Below, in pieces: positions 24,911 through 34,733 of a DNA stretch of 64,000 nucleotides. The notes below the pieces were generated by a model that did not search any database, was not told where the DNA came from, and saw only the letters and a list, made by a program, of their open reading frames with translations. Made by a program: the position numbers and the translations under genes. Each line of letters starts with the position of its first letter. The first letter of the stretch is position 1. The stretch is from Candidatus Poseidoniaceae archaeon (GTDB taxonomy: Archaea > Thermoplasmatota > Poseidoniia > Poseidoniales > Poseidoniaceae), in the NCBI GenBank assembly GCA_030747695.1, contig JASLKG010000002.1, positions 1-64,000 on the forward strand. The letters run 5' to 3'.

Positions 24911-27736
24911 ATGTCCGATGAAGACTCGAAGTTCAGTCTCATCCGTAATCGTGTTAAATCTACCTTCGAGGATTCGATAGATTCAATGTACTCACAACTC
25001 TTAGCTCAGCCCAAAACAACTGTTGTAATCATGCTTATCATCACCGCTTGGTTTGCAAATGTTGGCTCAACTTTTCAAAATCAAATAGAAGATGATGTAG
25101 AGATATTCTTACCTGAAGATGCTGATTCAACGGATTTATTGCTCGAAGTTAGAAGCGAATGGTCAACTGATATCGCAATAATATACATACAAACAATGAA
25201 TGCTGAAGATCCTGTCAACTATGGAAATAGCAGCAACATAAGCAATGTACAGATAATGCACGAGATAAGTTGGATTGAAGGTGATAATGAATATGTTAGC
25301 CAACCTGATATGAAATATCATGGAATCGATTGGGACAAAGAGGATCATGGACGTAATGATGGAGTACTATGGGTGATTTCGTTTCCTCAAATTGTGAAGG
25401 AAATCAATTCAAGTGATGGTCGTTTTTACAATGCTTCTTGTGAAGGACCAGGTGAGAGGATAAGTCAACAAATTGTAAATTGCGAGGCACTGCAAGCAAT
25501 TCCTGGAAATAAAGGTGGTTTGTATGCAATCCCCGATGAACAGTCACGTATTGATGACATTGTATCGAGAGCAGATGGTGGATTTGATTCATTGGTTAGG
25601 GACACAAATGGCGATGGGGTGTGGGATACAACAGCTGTAATAATTGGGATGACTCATGATATGAGTATCACTCCTCATTGGAAGGATTACAAAGGATTTT
25701 TTGCGCATGTTGATGAAATTATTTCTGAAGAAAATAGACCTCAAGAATATAGACAAACAGAGATGACTCAAACAGGGCTTTCAAAAATACTTGAAGATGT
25801 TTCTGATAAAATATATTTGGACTTACTAGACATGTTACCTATCTCTATGCTGTTAACTGTTCTAGTAATTACTGCAATACATCGTTCATGGAAAGTTGTA
25901 GTTATTACTGGCACACCAATTTTGATGGCACTGTCATTCACATTTGGAGCATCTGTGTTGCTCAAATTAACACTTACTCCAATGATTATTGCAACTTTTC
26001 CGATATTGATTGGTTTAGGCGTAGATTATGCATTACATATGGTGAATAGAATTGAAGAAGTTCGGAAAAAACGCCTTGACAAAGCAGTTGAAGAATCTGA
26101 AAGTAATCGTAGAAAGGGACAAGCAATAACACCTATTCCAGAGATGTGGGATCCTGAATTTTACAGATCATGTGTCATGGAAATGACTAGAACAACTGGT
26201 GTTGCTGTAATGCTTTCTGCCGCTACTACTGTCGTTGGATTTAGTGTATTAATTGCTCCAAATATTGTCTCAATTATTCCAATCAGATCTGTAGGAATGA
26301 CACTTGTTTCTGGAATTGCAGCAACTCTATTATTTTCAATTATATTAGTACCAACATTGTCATGGTTGTTAAAATATTCAAAACGAACAAACTATGATTC
26401 TAAATGGGGGAAAATATCACGAGGACCAATCAAATATTTTTATGTGACAATAATTGTAGCGTTATTGATTACAGCTACAGGACTTTACTATAATGATGAA
26501 ATGTCAAAGCCAATAACTGGGTCTGATCAGACTCCAGATAATATTCCATCTATGGAAGCAATGGTAAAATATTCTCGTACTTTCAGTGGAGGACAGACTT
26601 CACTATTCATTTTTGATGCCACCAAACACTCAAACACTGAAGAATTTAAAATTAGGGATTTATCTGTATTAGATTCAATGGATGCACTGGAACAAAAAAT
26701 TGCTGAGGTCGAACATACAAATACAACTAGTGTTATCACATTCCTAAAGGCAATACCTGTTTCATTAACTGATCCTAATACTAATCTTAGCTTATATGAA
26801 GGGACCTTATGGGAATTGTTACATGAAGAATGTTGGGAATCTAATGAACCAAGTTGTGCTGCTTGGATAGCCTTAGATGCTACTAGTCCTGATGGTAAGG
26901 GTAGAGAACATTTACGAAAAGATATGGTTAATGTCGCTTACGATACGCTCTCAAAAGAAGTTCAATGGATGCTGACTAACGAAGGAGGCAATAAGGCATT
27001 AGTTTACGTAACTCAACCATACATCAACCTAACTGCTGCAAGTGAATTAAGGGATGAGATTGATGGTATGCTTAACGAACCAATGGACGAACCCGGAATC
27101 AGAGTTTCACCATTAACTGGAGGATTGCCTGTATCTCTTGACATAAACAAAGGTATACATGATACACAAAATTATACTACACTGCTAACATTGCTAATAC
27201 TGACAATTGTCCTGTGTATAGTATTCAGATCTCCTCGAATTGGAATATACACCATGATACCTGTAGCCACAATCATCGTTTGGCAACCTCTACTCATGAA
27301 ATCGGGAGATGTTAACGTTAACATATTTACGGCAATGATTGGTACGATAGTGTTTGGAATTGGTGTCGATGATGCAATACATGTAATGCACAGAATCCAA
27401 GAAGAAGGTGAGACCGCTATTGGTATTTCACACACAATCGAAAAGACTGGACAGACTATTTTCGAAACAACAGCAACAACGGTTGCTGGTTTAGGAGCTG
27501 GTTTCTTTGTAGCATTCCCTGGTCTTGAAAATTTCTTTATTCTGATGATGACATTGATTTGTTTTGCATTCTTGACAAGTGTTTTCCTATTACCAGCATG
27601 TATCACTTGTGATCATGTGGTTCGAAATATGATCTCTAGAGAACGTGGAATTAGTGATAAAAAATTCATAGATTTTGGAGAAGTTGCAGTTTTCACTGAT
27701 GAAAATATGGAAGCTGTTGATGCCATTATCGAATAA
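24911..27736 (+). CDS. RND superfamily exporter (MMPL/SSD type)
   Basis: A 941-residue protein with duplicated RND architecture: TM near residues 36-52, a large outer loop, a membrane block at about 300-480, a second loop, and a last block at about 755-905. The signature appears as 'GLGVDYALHMVNRI' (about 370) and 'FGIGVDDAIHVMHRI' (about 815, with Asp-Asp in place of Asp-Tyr). It exports lipids or other hydrophobic molecules by analogy with the family. It is a distant paralogue of the gene at 13296-15839. Its stop codon almost touches the 3' end of the convergent RNase P RNA. Confidence 0.92.
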   Translation: MSDEDSKFSLIRNRVKSTFEDSIDSMYSQLLAQPKTTVVIMLIITAWFANVGSTFQNQIEDDVEIFLPEDADSTDLLLEVRSEWSTDIAIIYIQTMNAEDPVNYGNSSNISNVQIMHEISWIEGDNEYVSQPDMKYHGIDWDKEDHGRNDGVLWVISFPQIVKEINSSDGRFYNASCEGPGERISQQIVNCEALQAIPGNKGGLYAIPDEQSRIDDIVSRADGGFDSLVRDTNGDGVWDTTAVIIGMTHDMSITPHWKDYKGFFAHVDEIISEENRPQEYRQTEMTQTGLSKILEDVSDKIYLDLLDMLPISMLLTVLVITAIHRSWKVVVITGTPILMALSFTFGASVLLKLTLTPMIIATFPILIGLGVDYALHMVNRIEEVRKKRLDKAVEESESNRRKGQAITPIPEMWDPEFYRSCVMEMTRTTGVAVMLSAATTVVGFSVLIAPNIVSIIPIRSVGMTLVSGIAATLLFSIILVPTLSWLLKYSKRTNYDSKWGKISRGPIKYFYVTIIVALLITATGLYYNDEMSKPITGSDQTPDNIPSMEAMVKYSRTFSGGQTSLFIFDATKHSNTEEFKIRDLSVLDSMDALEQKIAEVEHTNTTSVITFLKAIPVSLTDPNTNLSLYEGTLWELLHEECWESNEPSCAAWIALDATSPDGKGREHLRKDMVNVAYDTLSKEVQWMLTNEGGNKALVYVTQPYINLTAASELRDEIDGMLNEPMDEPGIRVSPLTGGLPVSLDINKGIHDTQNYTTLLTLLILTIVLCIVFRSPRIGIYTMIPVATIIVWQPLLMKSGDVNVNIFTAMIGTIVFGIGVDDAIHVMHRIQEEGETAIGISHTIEKTGQTIFETTATTVAGLGAGFFVAFPGLENFFILMMTLICFAFLTSVFLLPACITCDHVVRNMISRERGISDKKFIDFGEVAVFTDENMEAVDAIIE

Positions 27737-27738
27737 GG

Positions 27739-28041
27739 AGAGGGTGCAGGGAGTAAGCCCCTTTCTGTTACCTTACGGCGACTGCATTCAACTAAGCATC
27801 CTACCTGTCCCTATACGTGCCGCATTTATGGGACTGTTTGGACTTGCTCCAGCGGGGTTGCTCGTCTCATTGACAAAATGGTAATCTCTTCCTTCCGGAT
27901 TCATTGTACACACCACTAATCATTCGTTTCTGCACCATTAACCGACCCATCTCTGTGTCTGACTTCTGTCATCCGCCTGCACTATGGAGAGGGGACTTTC
28001 CTCAGACTCGAAGTCTGTCAGCAGTCCTCCTGCACCCTCGA
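27739..28041 (-). ncRNA. rnpB: RNase P RNA (archaeal type A-like)
   Basis: Reading the minus strand, the gene shows the universal RNase P RNA core: GAGGAAAGTCC (bases 27993-28003), AGCAA and GGTAACAGAAA near the 3' side (27762-27768 and adjacent), then GGGGCTTACTCCC. The P1 helix closes it: GAGGGTGCAGG at the 5' end (about 28030-28039) pairs with CCCTGCACCCTC at the 3' end (about 27740-27753). The size is about 300 nt, normal for archaea. It processes tRNA 5' ends with Pop5/Rpp proteins. Ends are estimated from P1 and may be a few bases off. It fills the only gap of over 300 bases between protein genes. Confidence 0.95.
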
Positions 28042-28085
28042 ACACTCTGTGACGGGTAACCTTCTTGAATGGTTTGACTGAAGTA

Positions 28086-31000
28086 TCATTCAACATCCAT
28101 GTCATATTCACGCTGTTTTGAAGGACCTGACATCAACAAATAACCAAGTAATGTTGCTAGCAGTAATGCTATTATTACAAATCCAGTTAGCATACCTCCG
28201 TCTGCATTTTCAAGTCCACCAACTATGAAAGTTGTTTCACCCTTGTCAACTTGCTCAGGTGATGTTCTTACTAGTGTCCCATCGGGCATTGAAACTTCTA
28301 TCCACGCCGTACCTGCTTCCTCAGGGTACCAATATGTTTCAAAGGATGCGGATTCTCCACCAGGAATATTTACTTCTGCAATTTCCAATAATCTTCTAGT
28401 TCCACCATCCTCAATGGCTTCAACACGAACGCTAGATATGCCAGTTGCCTGGCCAATATTGTGGACCGTGATATTCAGATTTACCTTTTGCCCAACAGAA
28501 GGTTGTGGGTTTGAGAGTAAGACGTCACCAGCATCTATTGTTAATTCTGGTTGTCTATTTTCTAGAGTTAATACAGCAACTGGGCTCTCCCTACTGTTAA
28601 ATGATGATTCTATCTGCTGCCCTGCTAGATCATTTCCAGTAACCCACACCCATAAGTCCCAACTGTTTTGTCGAGTAGTCTCCGGGAGTATGGAATCAAG
28701 ATTTAGTATTGCTTGAGATGGGATTGAAGAACCAGAACCAGTACCTGAAATAATTTCAAGAGAAACATTACCCCCAAGTAATGCCATCTCGGGTATCATC
28801 ATTCCGTTTGGCATGATCAACCAATGCATTCGCAATGAATCTAATTGCAAACCTTCGGTTTCTTCTAAAACAAATTCAAATGGGAGATTTTTCCAGTCTC
28901 TTTCCTCTATCTTTTCATCTAAAGATGGGGAAACTAATTGCGTAACTCTTGGTGGTGATGCATCAACTACCAACCATGCAACTACAGAATCACTATCGGT
29001 CCTATCAATACCTCCTGCAGGGAGGTTGATTACATCAACCTGGACCGTATAAATTCCTGAGGAATTTGGCGAGGTTATTAGTACATCTATGAGCCCATTA
29101 TGAGAAAGTCCATGATAATCCACTCCACTCAAAACTGCCACAATTTCTATGGTTGTTTCAACCTTACCTCCGCCTTTGGCCCAAATTAATTCCCCAACAA
29201 GATTTGTAGTTGAAAGCGGTGCGATATATGCAACTCCATTCATGAATCCTATGGTATTAGTATCAATTTCAACTTCGCCAGAATATCTCCACTGTTCATC
29301 TGGTAAATCGACTCTCTGAGATTGACCAGAATCATCTGAAGCCATGACCATTATATCCCGCATAATTGATGAATCTGGGTTGAAATCCCAATCAAGGGAT
29401 ATTGTTACAGACAGTGTAAATATTTCATCAAAATGGCTAGCTTCACCAAGTATATCGCATGACTCAACACTAAGTGAGGGATTACTAGAACTACAACCAG
29501 AATGTGCTGACCATATTACAGTAAGATTCTCTGAAGAACCAGATGAGAAATCAATCAAGACTTGTTCTATATCGCCATATCCGTTTACATCACTCATTGG
29601 AACCAAGAATGAATAATTTGAGCCAGGATGAAACCAAGTATTTTCGTCAGCCCAACCTAACCCCTCAGCCAAAATATTCGGAGCACCGTCTTCTTTGAAT
29701 TGCAACTGGAATAACGGATTCATACGAGTTCCCTGATTGACTAAATGATGCCCAGCAGGATCTACAACCTCTAACCATCCGATGATTACATCACCTTCAT
29801 TTGCACCATATGTATCGAATATCGTGTGATATAATCCCTGGAAATTGTTTAGGTCCTCTGGCTGTAATAAATCGATAACATGATCGCCATCCCATGAAGT
29901 TGACAAATACAATTTTGAATGCCTTGGCAATACAGGCCTATCTCCAATTGTGAATTCAAAAGACAGTGGTTGGCCTGGAGTTCTGTGATCAAGTGGGGCA
30001 ACATTAGAGGACAATAATACTGGAGCCACATCATCAAGCAAAAACAACCCTTCAGAATCTACCATCCAGGTCACTTCTTGACCTCCTAAACTAGTTACTG
30101 TTAACGACAAATGGACATCGGTTGCTTCAGTATTTGGAGTAAATCTTAGAGTTGCAACACCATTGTTTAATTCCTGAGTTGAATCAACAGATTGATTGTC
30201 CATAAACAACTTTACATCAAACGAACCACTTCTGGGAGTATCATCAAGATCTGTAAATCTGAGTTGAACACTAACTATATTTTCACCTGAAGTATCTATA
30301 TACAATGCATCTGAAGGAGATTTAGAATTGTTAAAAGACAAGTACCAGTCCTCAACAACAATATCTTGTTGGACTCCCATTGACCATCCAGGACCAAATC
30401 TAATTTGAGCTGGAGCGCTCAATTGGCCCCCCATCTCAATCGATGAAGAAACTGTCAAAGCAGTTTCATCAGGCCACATTGATGAAATTCTAATTCTATG
30501 ACTAAATGTAACAAACGAACCGGAAAAGGTGTGTGAAAAATGTGACAATAGTATCCCTTGTGCGTTTGTACAAGAATGATCTATTATTGAACATGTTATT
30601 CCTCTCGACCAATAACCACCTATTAAATCAAATTTAGATGACCAACCTTCATCATAGAAATGAGCTGCAGCATCATTAATTCCTATATTTGACAAATCAA
30701 ATTTACTTTCAAATTCGTACCAATCATCACCTGCAACCAATGTATCTGTTTGATTCGTCATAGTCAAATATAGTGCTACTGGAGATGGTCTTGTATTCAT
30801 TCCATGATCATGTATTATGATTTTACCCTCTGAATCCATACGGGTTGGAATTTGTATTTCGTGATAGCCTGATACTGCCTGTGTTGATGGTAGATAAGCA
30901 TTAATTGCAGCAATCAAATCTGATTCATCATTATCTAATTCCAAAGTGCTATGATATGGTATACTAATTCCGCTAATGGTTGCATGTTCTCCTTGTGTTG

Positions 31001-32852
31001 CTGTTATTTGAATCTCAACAATTTGAAAATCTAAATTATTGTCAAATTCAATTTCTGGGTTACTAGAATCCATGGCACTCAGTAACGCAACTTTGTCAAA
31101 ACTATCTAAATTAACTTCGGAAAAACCATCAACATAGCCCACATTCTTTGTAACTACTATTGTATTATCTACAAGTAAATTTGCTATTACTCCATCCAAA
31201 CCAACTTCGCTACTAATATGAAAAGTCATTTCACCAATTTCATCCTTATGACTATTATGAGGATGTAATAATTCTACAACCTCTCCTGATGACAGATTTA
31301 ATTTTTCACTATTACTGCCATCTGCAAGTTGATTTTGCCAACCAAATGGTCCAATTCCTTCACCGGAAAAGGCGAATTCAGAAACACCATCGAAACCTAC
31401 ATCTAATTCAAGATTTAGCGGGTATGATTGCATATTGAGAGTTAAATCAATCCGGTCCATACCCCACGAAGAAGCTGAATTCCAACGCAACTTTGTGCTC
31501 GTTATTGGTAGTGGCAATGTAATCTCACCACTTGAAGGTATATCCATCCAATTTCCATCAAATAAACATTGGAAATTACCAGTACCACTTCCTGAATAAT
31601 CAACTGTCAAACCTGAAAATGGCCGGTTACTGGTAAATTCTGGAGATTCAAATGTAGAAGAACCATAAGCACGACCATTTGAATGGGAACTGTGTCCTGA
31701 CCATCCTCTATTTGTTGGATTCTCATCGAAAGATTCCGAATAACCTCCAAAATTGATTGAATTAATTACTGGACTATCTCCTGCTGATTCCATTCTTACT
31801 GTAAATTGAATCCTTGGATATACATCAGGATCTAATGAAGCCAAATTAGCAACAAAATCCTGCCTACTATCAAAGCCCGGAATCGTTTGTCCTGTATCGA
31901 AATCAATCAAAGACCAGAACATTATCGAACCGATGGGTGTATATGCATCCAGTGACATAACAGAGTAAGGCATTTTGAAATTTCCAGCTGCACCGGGTCC
32001 AAAAGGTTGGCTTGTCCAATTACCAACACCTGTTCCAGTATTGCCTCTTGGCTCTAGCAGAACGTCATCTACATTCCAACCCGTATATTGGATCGAACCA
32101 TCTGAACTCCCTAATCCGAATCTGACCTGGAACTGACTGTTGCCATTTGCATAAGAACTGACATCATGTGACTTTTGTGTAAATGAACCATCATTTACTG
32201 TACCATAAGGATTTGAATATACATTAACCCAAGCTCCATTGGTATTTTTAACCGCAACATAAGCATGATCAAAGGATGCTGATTCTACTCCTAATCGACT
32301 CCAATACTTGAAATCCCAAGTACCCTGGCATGAAGAGCAATCAATTACTGGAGAGGTTGCCCAATAGGGCCCACCCATGTATGTTGGATAATTTCCAGTG
32401 TATGTATAAATTGCCGATGAACCTGAGTGCACTCCCCCAGAAGCACCCAATGTGGAATCATATCCATGAGCCCATCCCCCGCCGGGCCCAATTGTCCAAC
32501 CCTGACTTGATCCTTCAAAATCCCATTCATGGCTCATAGGAAGTATCTTCAATCCAGTACTATTGAAATCTACACCATCAAAAACAGATCCTGATGCCCA
32601 ATCAGATTTTTCTGATATCGAGTTAGTTGCCTCTAAAGGCCAAATTCCTGGTTCAAGTTTTAAATCCAATCCCGTTACAATTTCGCCCTCTGGTACTGAT
32701 ACAGAAAATTCAGTTGACATACCGTTTGGAGAGGTAGGGACGACAATAGAAACTGACCTATCAGGTGTCTCTCCTGCATTGGCAATTACAGGTAACATTG
32801 AAGAAAAAACGAACAACGTAACGAGAAATATCGCTTTAGTATGCCCGGCCAT
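28086..32852 (-). CDS. Giant secreted surface protein with MAM/jelly-roll-like domain and C-terminal anchor
   Basis: About 1588 residues from ATG 32852, which gives a clear signal peptide (MAGHTKAIFLVTLFVFSS...VIANA). The frame remains open for 109 more codons, but those overlap rpiA on the other strand and are not a plausible N-terminus. Residues about 100-270 look like a MAM/concanavalin-type jelly roll ('GGWAHGYDSTLG', 'WNVDDVLLEPRG'). Many beta-sandwich segments follow, with a CARDB-like region near 1440-1530 ('VHNIGQATGISSVRVEA'). The C-terminus has one transmembrane helix and a short charged tail. Function is probably binding of polymers or particles. Confidence 0.85.
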   Translation of the reverse strand: MAGHTKAIFLVTLFVFSSMLPVIANAGETPDRSVSIVVPTSPNGMSTEFSVSVPEGEIVTGLDLKLEPGIWPLEATNSISEKSDWASGSVFDGVDFNSTGLKILPMSHEWDFEGSSQGWTIGPGGGWAHGYDSTLGASGGVHSGSSAIYTYTGNYPTYMGGPYWATSPVIDCSSCQGTWDFKYWSRLGVESASFDHAYVAVKNTNGAWVNVYSNPYGTVNDGSFTQKSHDVSSYANGNSQFQVRFGLGSSDGSIQYTGWNVDDVLLEPRGNTGTGVGNWTSQPFGPGAAGNFKMPYSVMSLDAYTPIGSIMFWSLIDFDTGQTIPGFDSRQDFVANLASLDPDVYPRIQFTVRMESAGDSPVINSINFGGYSESFDENPTNRGWSGHSSHSNGRAYGSSTFESPEFTSNRPFSGLTVDYSGSGTGNFQCLFDGNWMDIPSSGEITLPLPITSTKLRWNSASSWGMDRIDLTLNMQSYPLNLELDVGFDGVSEFAFSGEGIGPFGWQNQLADGSNSEKLNLSSGEVVELLHPHNSHKDEIGEMTFHISSEVGLDGVIANLLVDNTIVVTKNVGYVDGFSEVNLDSFDKVALLSAMDSSNPEIEFDNNLDFQIVEIQITATQGEHATISGISIPYHSTLELDNDESDLIAAINAYLPSTQAVSGYHEIQIPTRMDSEGKIIIHDHGMNTRPSPVALYLTMTNQTDTLVAGDDWYEFESKFDLSNIGINDAAAHFYDEGWSSKFDLIGGYWSRGITCSIIDHSCTNAQGILLSHFSHTFSGSFVTFSHRIRISSMWPDETALTVSSSIEMGGQLSAPAQIRFGPGWSMGVQQDIVVEDWYLSFNNSKSPSDALYIDTSGENIVSVQLRFTDLDDTPRSGSFDVKLFMDNQSVDSTQELNNGVATLRFTPNTEATDVHLSLTVTSLGGQEVTWMVDSEGLFLLDDVAPVLLSSNVAPLDHRTPGQPLSFEFTIGDRPVLPRHSKLYLSTSWDGDHVIDLLQPEDLNNFQGLYHTIFDTYGANEGDVIIGWLEVVDPAGHHLVNQGTRMNPLFQLQFKEDGAPNILAEGLGWADENTWFHPGSNYSFLVPMSDVNGYGDIEQVLIDFSSGSSENLTVIWSAHSGCSSSNPSLSVESCDILGEASHFDEIFTLSVTISLDWDFNPDSSIMRDIMVMASDDSGQSQRVDLPDEQWRYSGEVEIDTNTIGFMNGVAYIAPLSTTNLVGELIWAKGGGKVETTIEIVAVLSGVDYHGLSHNGLIDVLITSPNSSGIYTVQVDVINLPAGGIDRTDSDSVVAWLVVDASPPRVTQLVSPSLDEKIEERDWKNLPFEFVLEETEGLQLDSLRMHWLIMPNGMMIPEMALLGGNVSLEIISGTGSGSSIPSQAILNLDSILPETTRQNSWDLWVWVTGNDLAGQQIESSFNSRESPVAVLTLENRQPELTIDAGDVLLSNPQPSVGQKVNLNITVHNIGQATGISSVRVEAIEDGGTRRLLEIAEVNIPGGESASFETYWYPEEAGTAWIEVSMPDGTLVRTSPEQVDKGETTFIVGGLENADGGMLTGFVIIALLLATLLGYLLMSGPSKQREYDMDVE

Positions 32853-32865
32853 GCCTACGGCATGG
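32849..32865 (-). promoter_or_regulatory. Perfect 7-3-7 inverted repeat overlapping the start codon of the giant secreted protein
   Basis: CCATGCC-TAC-GGCATGG is a perfect 7-bp inverted repeat whose left arm contains the ATG at 32852. In the mRNA it would place the start codon inside a hairpin stem and could limit translation; at DNA level it could be an operator. Confidence 0.4.
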
Positions 32866-32928
32866 AGGGATAGCACTTCAGGGATTCGCTTCAAATTACT
32901 TATTGACCCGGCGCATTTGTAAGCAAAT

Positions 32929-33636
32929 ATGGGAGATGTTGAATCCATGAAAAAGCAGGCCGGAATTGCGGCTTGTGAATTTGTAAAAAGTGGCATGAAG
33001 ATTGGGCTTGGCACTGGTTCAACAGTAAAACACACAGTAATCGAAATTGGACGTAAAATAATTGATGAAAATTTAGAAATTGTGGGGGTGCCAACAAGCC
33101 TGGCAACTGAAAAATTAGCACTAGAAGTGGGAATACCATTAGTTGAACTATCTGATATAGATGGTCTAGATTTAGTCATTGATGGTGCTGATGAATTTGA
33201 TCCTAATTTTCAATTGATAAAAGGGGGCGGTGCTGCCTTATTGAGGGAGAAAATTGTTGCTCAAGAAAGTCTGGCAATGGTGGTTGTAGCGGATGAAAGA
33301 AAAAAGGTAGAAACATTAGGAGCATTTCCGCTGCCAATCGAGGTGACACCGTTTTCACATGAAGCCACAGTTCGTGCGCTTGGTAGATTATTAGATTGTA
33401 GAGTTAACATTAGAATGTCTGGCAATGGGCCAGTCATAACTGATAATGGTAACATGATTGCTGACGCTCACACAGGCCCAAAAATCACCAACCCAATTAA
33501 AACTGAATCAGAAATATTGATGATTGCTGGTGTTGTACAGGTAGGACTATTCAACAATATGTGTGATGCAGTAGTACTTGCTGGATCATCTGGAATTGAA
33601 ACTTTCGTTAAACCAAATGGAAGACTCTCGGATTAG
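32929..33636 (+). CDS. rpiA: Ribose-5-phosphate isomerase A
   Basis: A 235-residue enzyme of the usual RpiA length. It interconverts ribose 5-phosphate and ribulose 5-phosphate. Motifs: 'IGLGTGSTVKH' (phosphate loop), 'DLVIDGADEFDPNFQLIKG' with the two catalytic Asp, the Glu and the Lys, and 'GGGAALLREKIVA'. The C-terminal 'VGLFNNMCDAVVLAG' is also typical. It is divergent from the giant surface protein and is followed by tRNA-Lys. Confidence 0.96.
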   Translation: MGDVESMKKQAGIAACEFVKSGMKIGLGTGSTVKHTVIEIGRKIIDENLEIVGVPTSLATEKLALEVGIPLVELSDIDGLDLVIDGADEFDPNFQLIKGGGAALLREKIVAQESLAMVVVADERKKVETLGAFPLPIEVTPFSHEATVRALGRLLDCRVNIRMSGNGPVITDNGNMIADAHTGPKITNPIKTESEILMIAGVVQVGLFNNMCDAVVLAGSSGIETFVKPNGRLSD

Positions 33637-33665
33637 ATTAAATATTGATGCCCAAACCCAGAACT

Positions 33666-33739
33666 GGGCCTGTAGCTTAGTCAGGTAGAGCGACGGACTC
33701 TTAATCCGTCGGCCGCGGGTTCGAACCCCGTCAGGCCCG
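33666..33739 (+). tRNA. tRNA-Lys (anticodon CTT)
   Basis: A complete cloverleaf: acceptor GGGCCTG/CAGGCCC, D-loop AGTCAGGTA, anticodon stem ACGGA/TCCGT with loop CTCTTAA (anticodon CTT), T-arm GCGGG-TTCGAAC-CCCGT, discriminator G. The CCA end is not encoded. No intron is seen. It abuts the stop codon of the convergent carbamate kinase gene. Confidence 0.97.
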
Positions 33740-34648
33740 CTATGAAACAATACGAGTTCCTGCCTGTCCTCTAAGTGCTTTTATTGCATCACCAGGTTGG
33801 CATAATATTGCCTTAGTTTTAGGCAACTTTTCAACCACATCACAAAGACTTGCAACCTTTGGCCCCATCGAGCCTACAGGGAATTGTCCACTCTCTAGAT
33901 TTGAATATGCATCTTCCAAACTGATACTAGTAAGTGTTTGCTCACTAGGAGTATTAAAGTTTAATTTTAGAGAATCAATAGCTGTAGAAATGATCAGTGC
34001 CTCTGCTTCTAATTCAATTGCCAATAGTGCTGAAAAGCGATCTTTATCGACCACTGCTGGAATTCCTCTAAAATGATCTTCCAATCGCAATATGGGAATT
34101 CCACCTCCACCTCCACAAATTACTATTGCTCCAGCCCCTACTAATGCCTTTATTACTTCAATATCGATTATCTCTCGAGGGATTGGGCTCGCTACAACTC
34201 TTCTAGGGCCACTTGTAGTTTCAGCAATATCCCAATCTAGAGACATTGCATCACTATCACTTAGTACAGGGCCAACTGGCTTGGTGGGAAATTCAAGCCC
34301 CTTATCATTGGAGTCAATTTCGACCCTTGTTAGTAATACAGCTGTTTTCTCAGGCCTACCTCGTTTCCTCAATATTGAATCCAAATTTATTGACAAATCA
34401 TGACCTATCATCCCTTGTGTTGCAGCAACCCATGAATCCATTGATTGTGAATTATCTAATGACATCAAATGCCCAACTTGTGGCCCATTACCATGTGTCA
34501 GTACTACTTTCCAACCAGATTCTAGCAAATCTACAACGTCGCTCATTACTTTAGCTAATACTAATGCTGTTTCCTCATCACTTGGCCTTGTAGGAGAAGA
34601 TAATGCATTCCCACCTAAAGCATAGACCACAATACCGGGCATGTCCAT
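33740..34648 (-). CDS. arcC: Carbamate kinase
   Basis: A 302-residue amino-acid-kinase-fold protein, the usual length for carbamate kinase. Motifs: 'VVYALGGNAL', 'VVLTHGNGPQVGHLM' and 'AIVICGGGGGIPIL', all characteristic of the family. It makes ATP from carbamoyl phosphate and ADP, or carbamoyl phosphate in reverse. No arginine deiminase or ornithine carbamoyltransferase gene is in the window, so the pathway direction is open. The stop codon touches the tRNA-Lys gene on the other strand. Confidence 0.92.
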   Translation of the reverse strand: MDMPGIVVYALGGNALSSPTRPSDEETALVLAKVMSDVVDLLESGWKVVLTHGNGPQVGHLMSLDNSQSMDSWVAATQGMIGHDLSINLDSILRKRGRPEKTAVLLTRVEIDSNDKGLEFPTKPVGPVLSDSDAMSLDWDIAETTSGPRRVVASPIPREIIDIEVIKALVGAGAIVICGGGGGIPILRLEDHFRGIPAVVDKDRFSALLAIELEAEALIISTAIDSLKLNFNTPSEQTLTSISLEDAYSNLESGQFPVGSMGPKVASLCDVVEKLPKTKAILCQPGDAIKALRGQAGTRIVS

Positions 34649-34733
34649 CGTACAAACTTACTCATGTTTCATGCTTTCTCAAATTATACATTTGAAGCGA
34701 GGCATTCAAGCGTTATGCCTACTACGGCGTGTC

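Noticed and set aside
27675-27884. Small ORF on the plus strand across the exporter's stop
   Set aside because: It runs into the RNase P RNA, whose conserved cores explain the sequence.
32853-33179. N-terminal extension of the giant secreted protein (open frame to 33179)
   Set aside because: It overlaps rpiA on the other strand, lacks secretion features, and the ATG at 32852 gives a textbook signal peptide.
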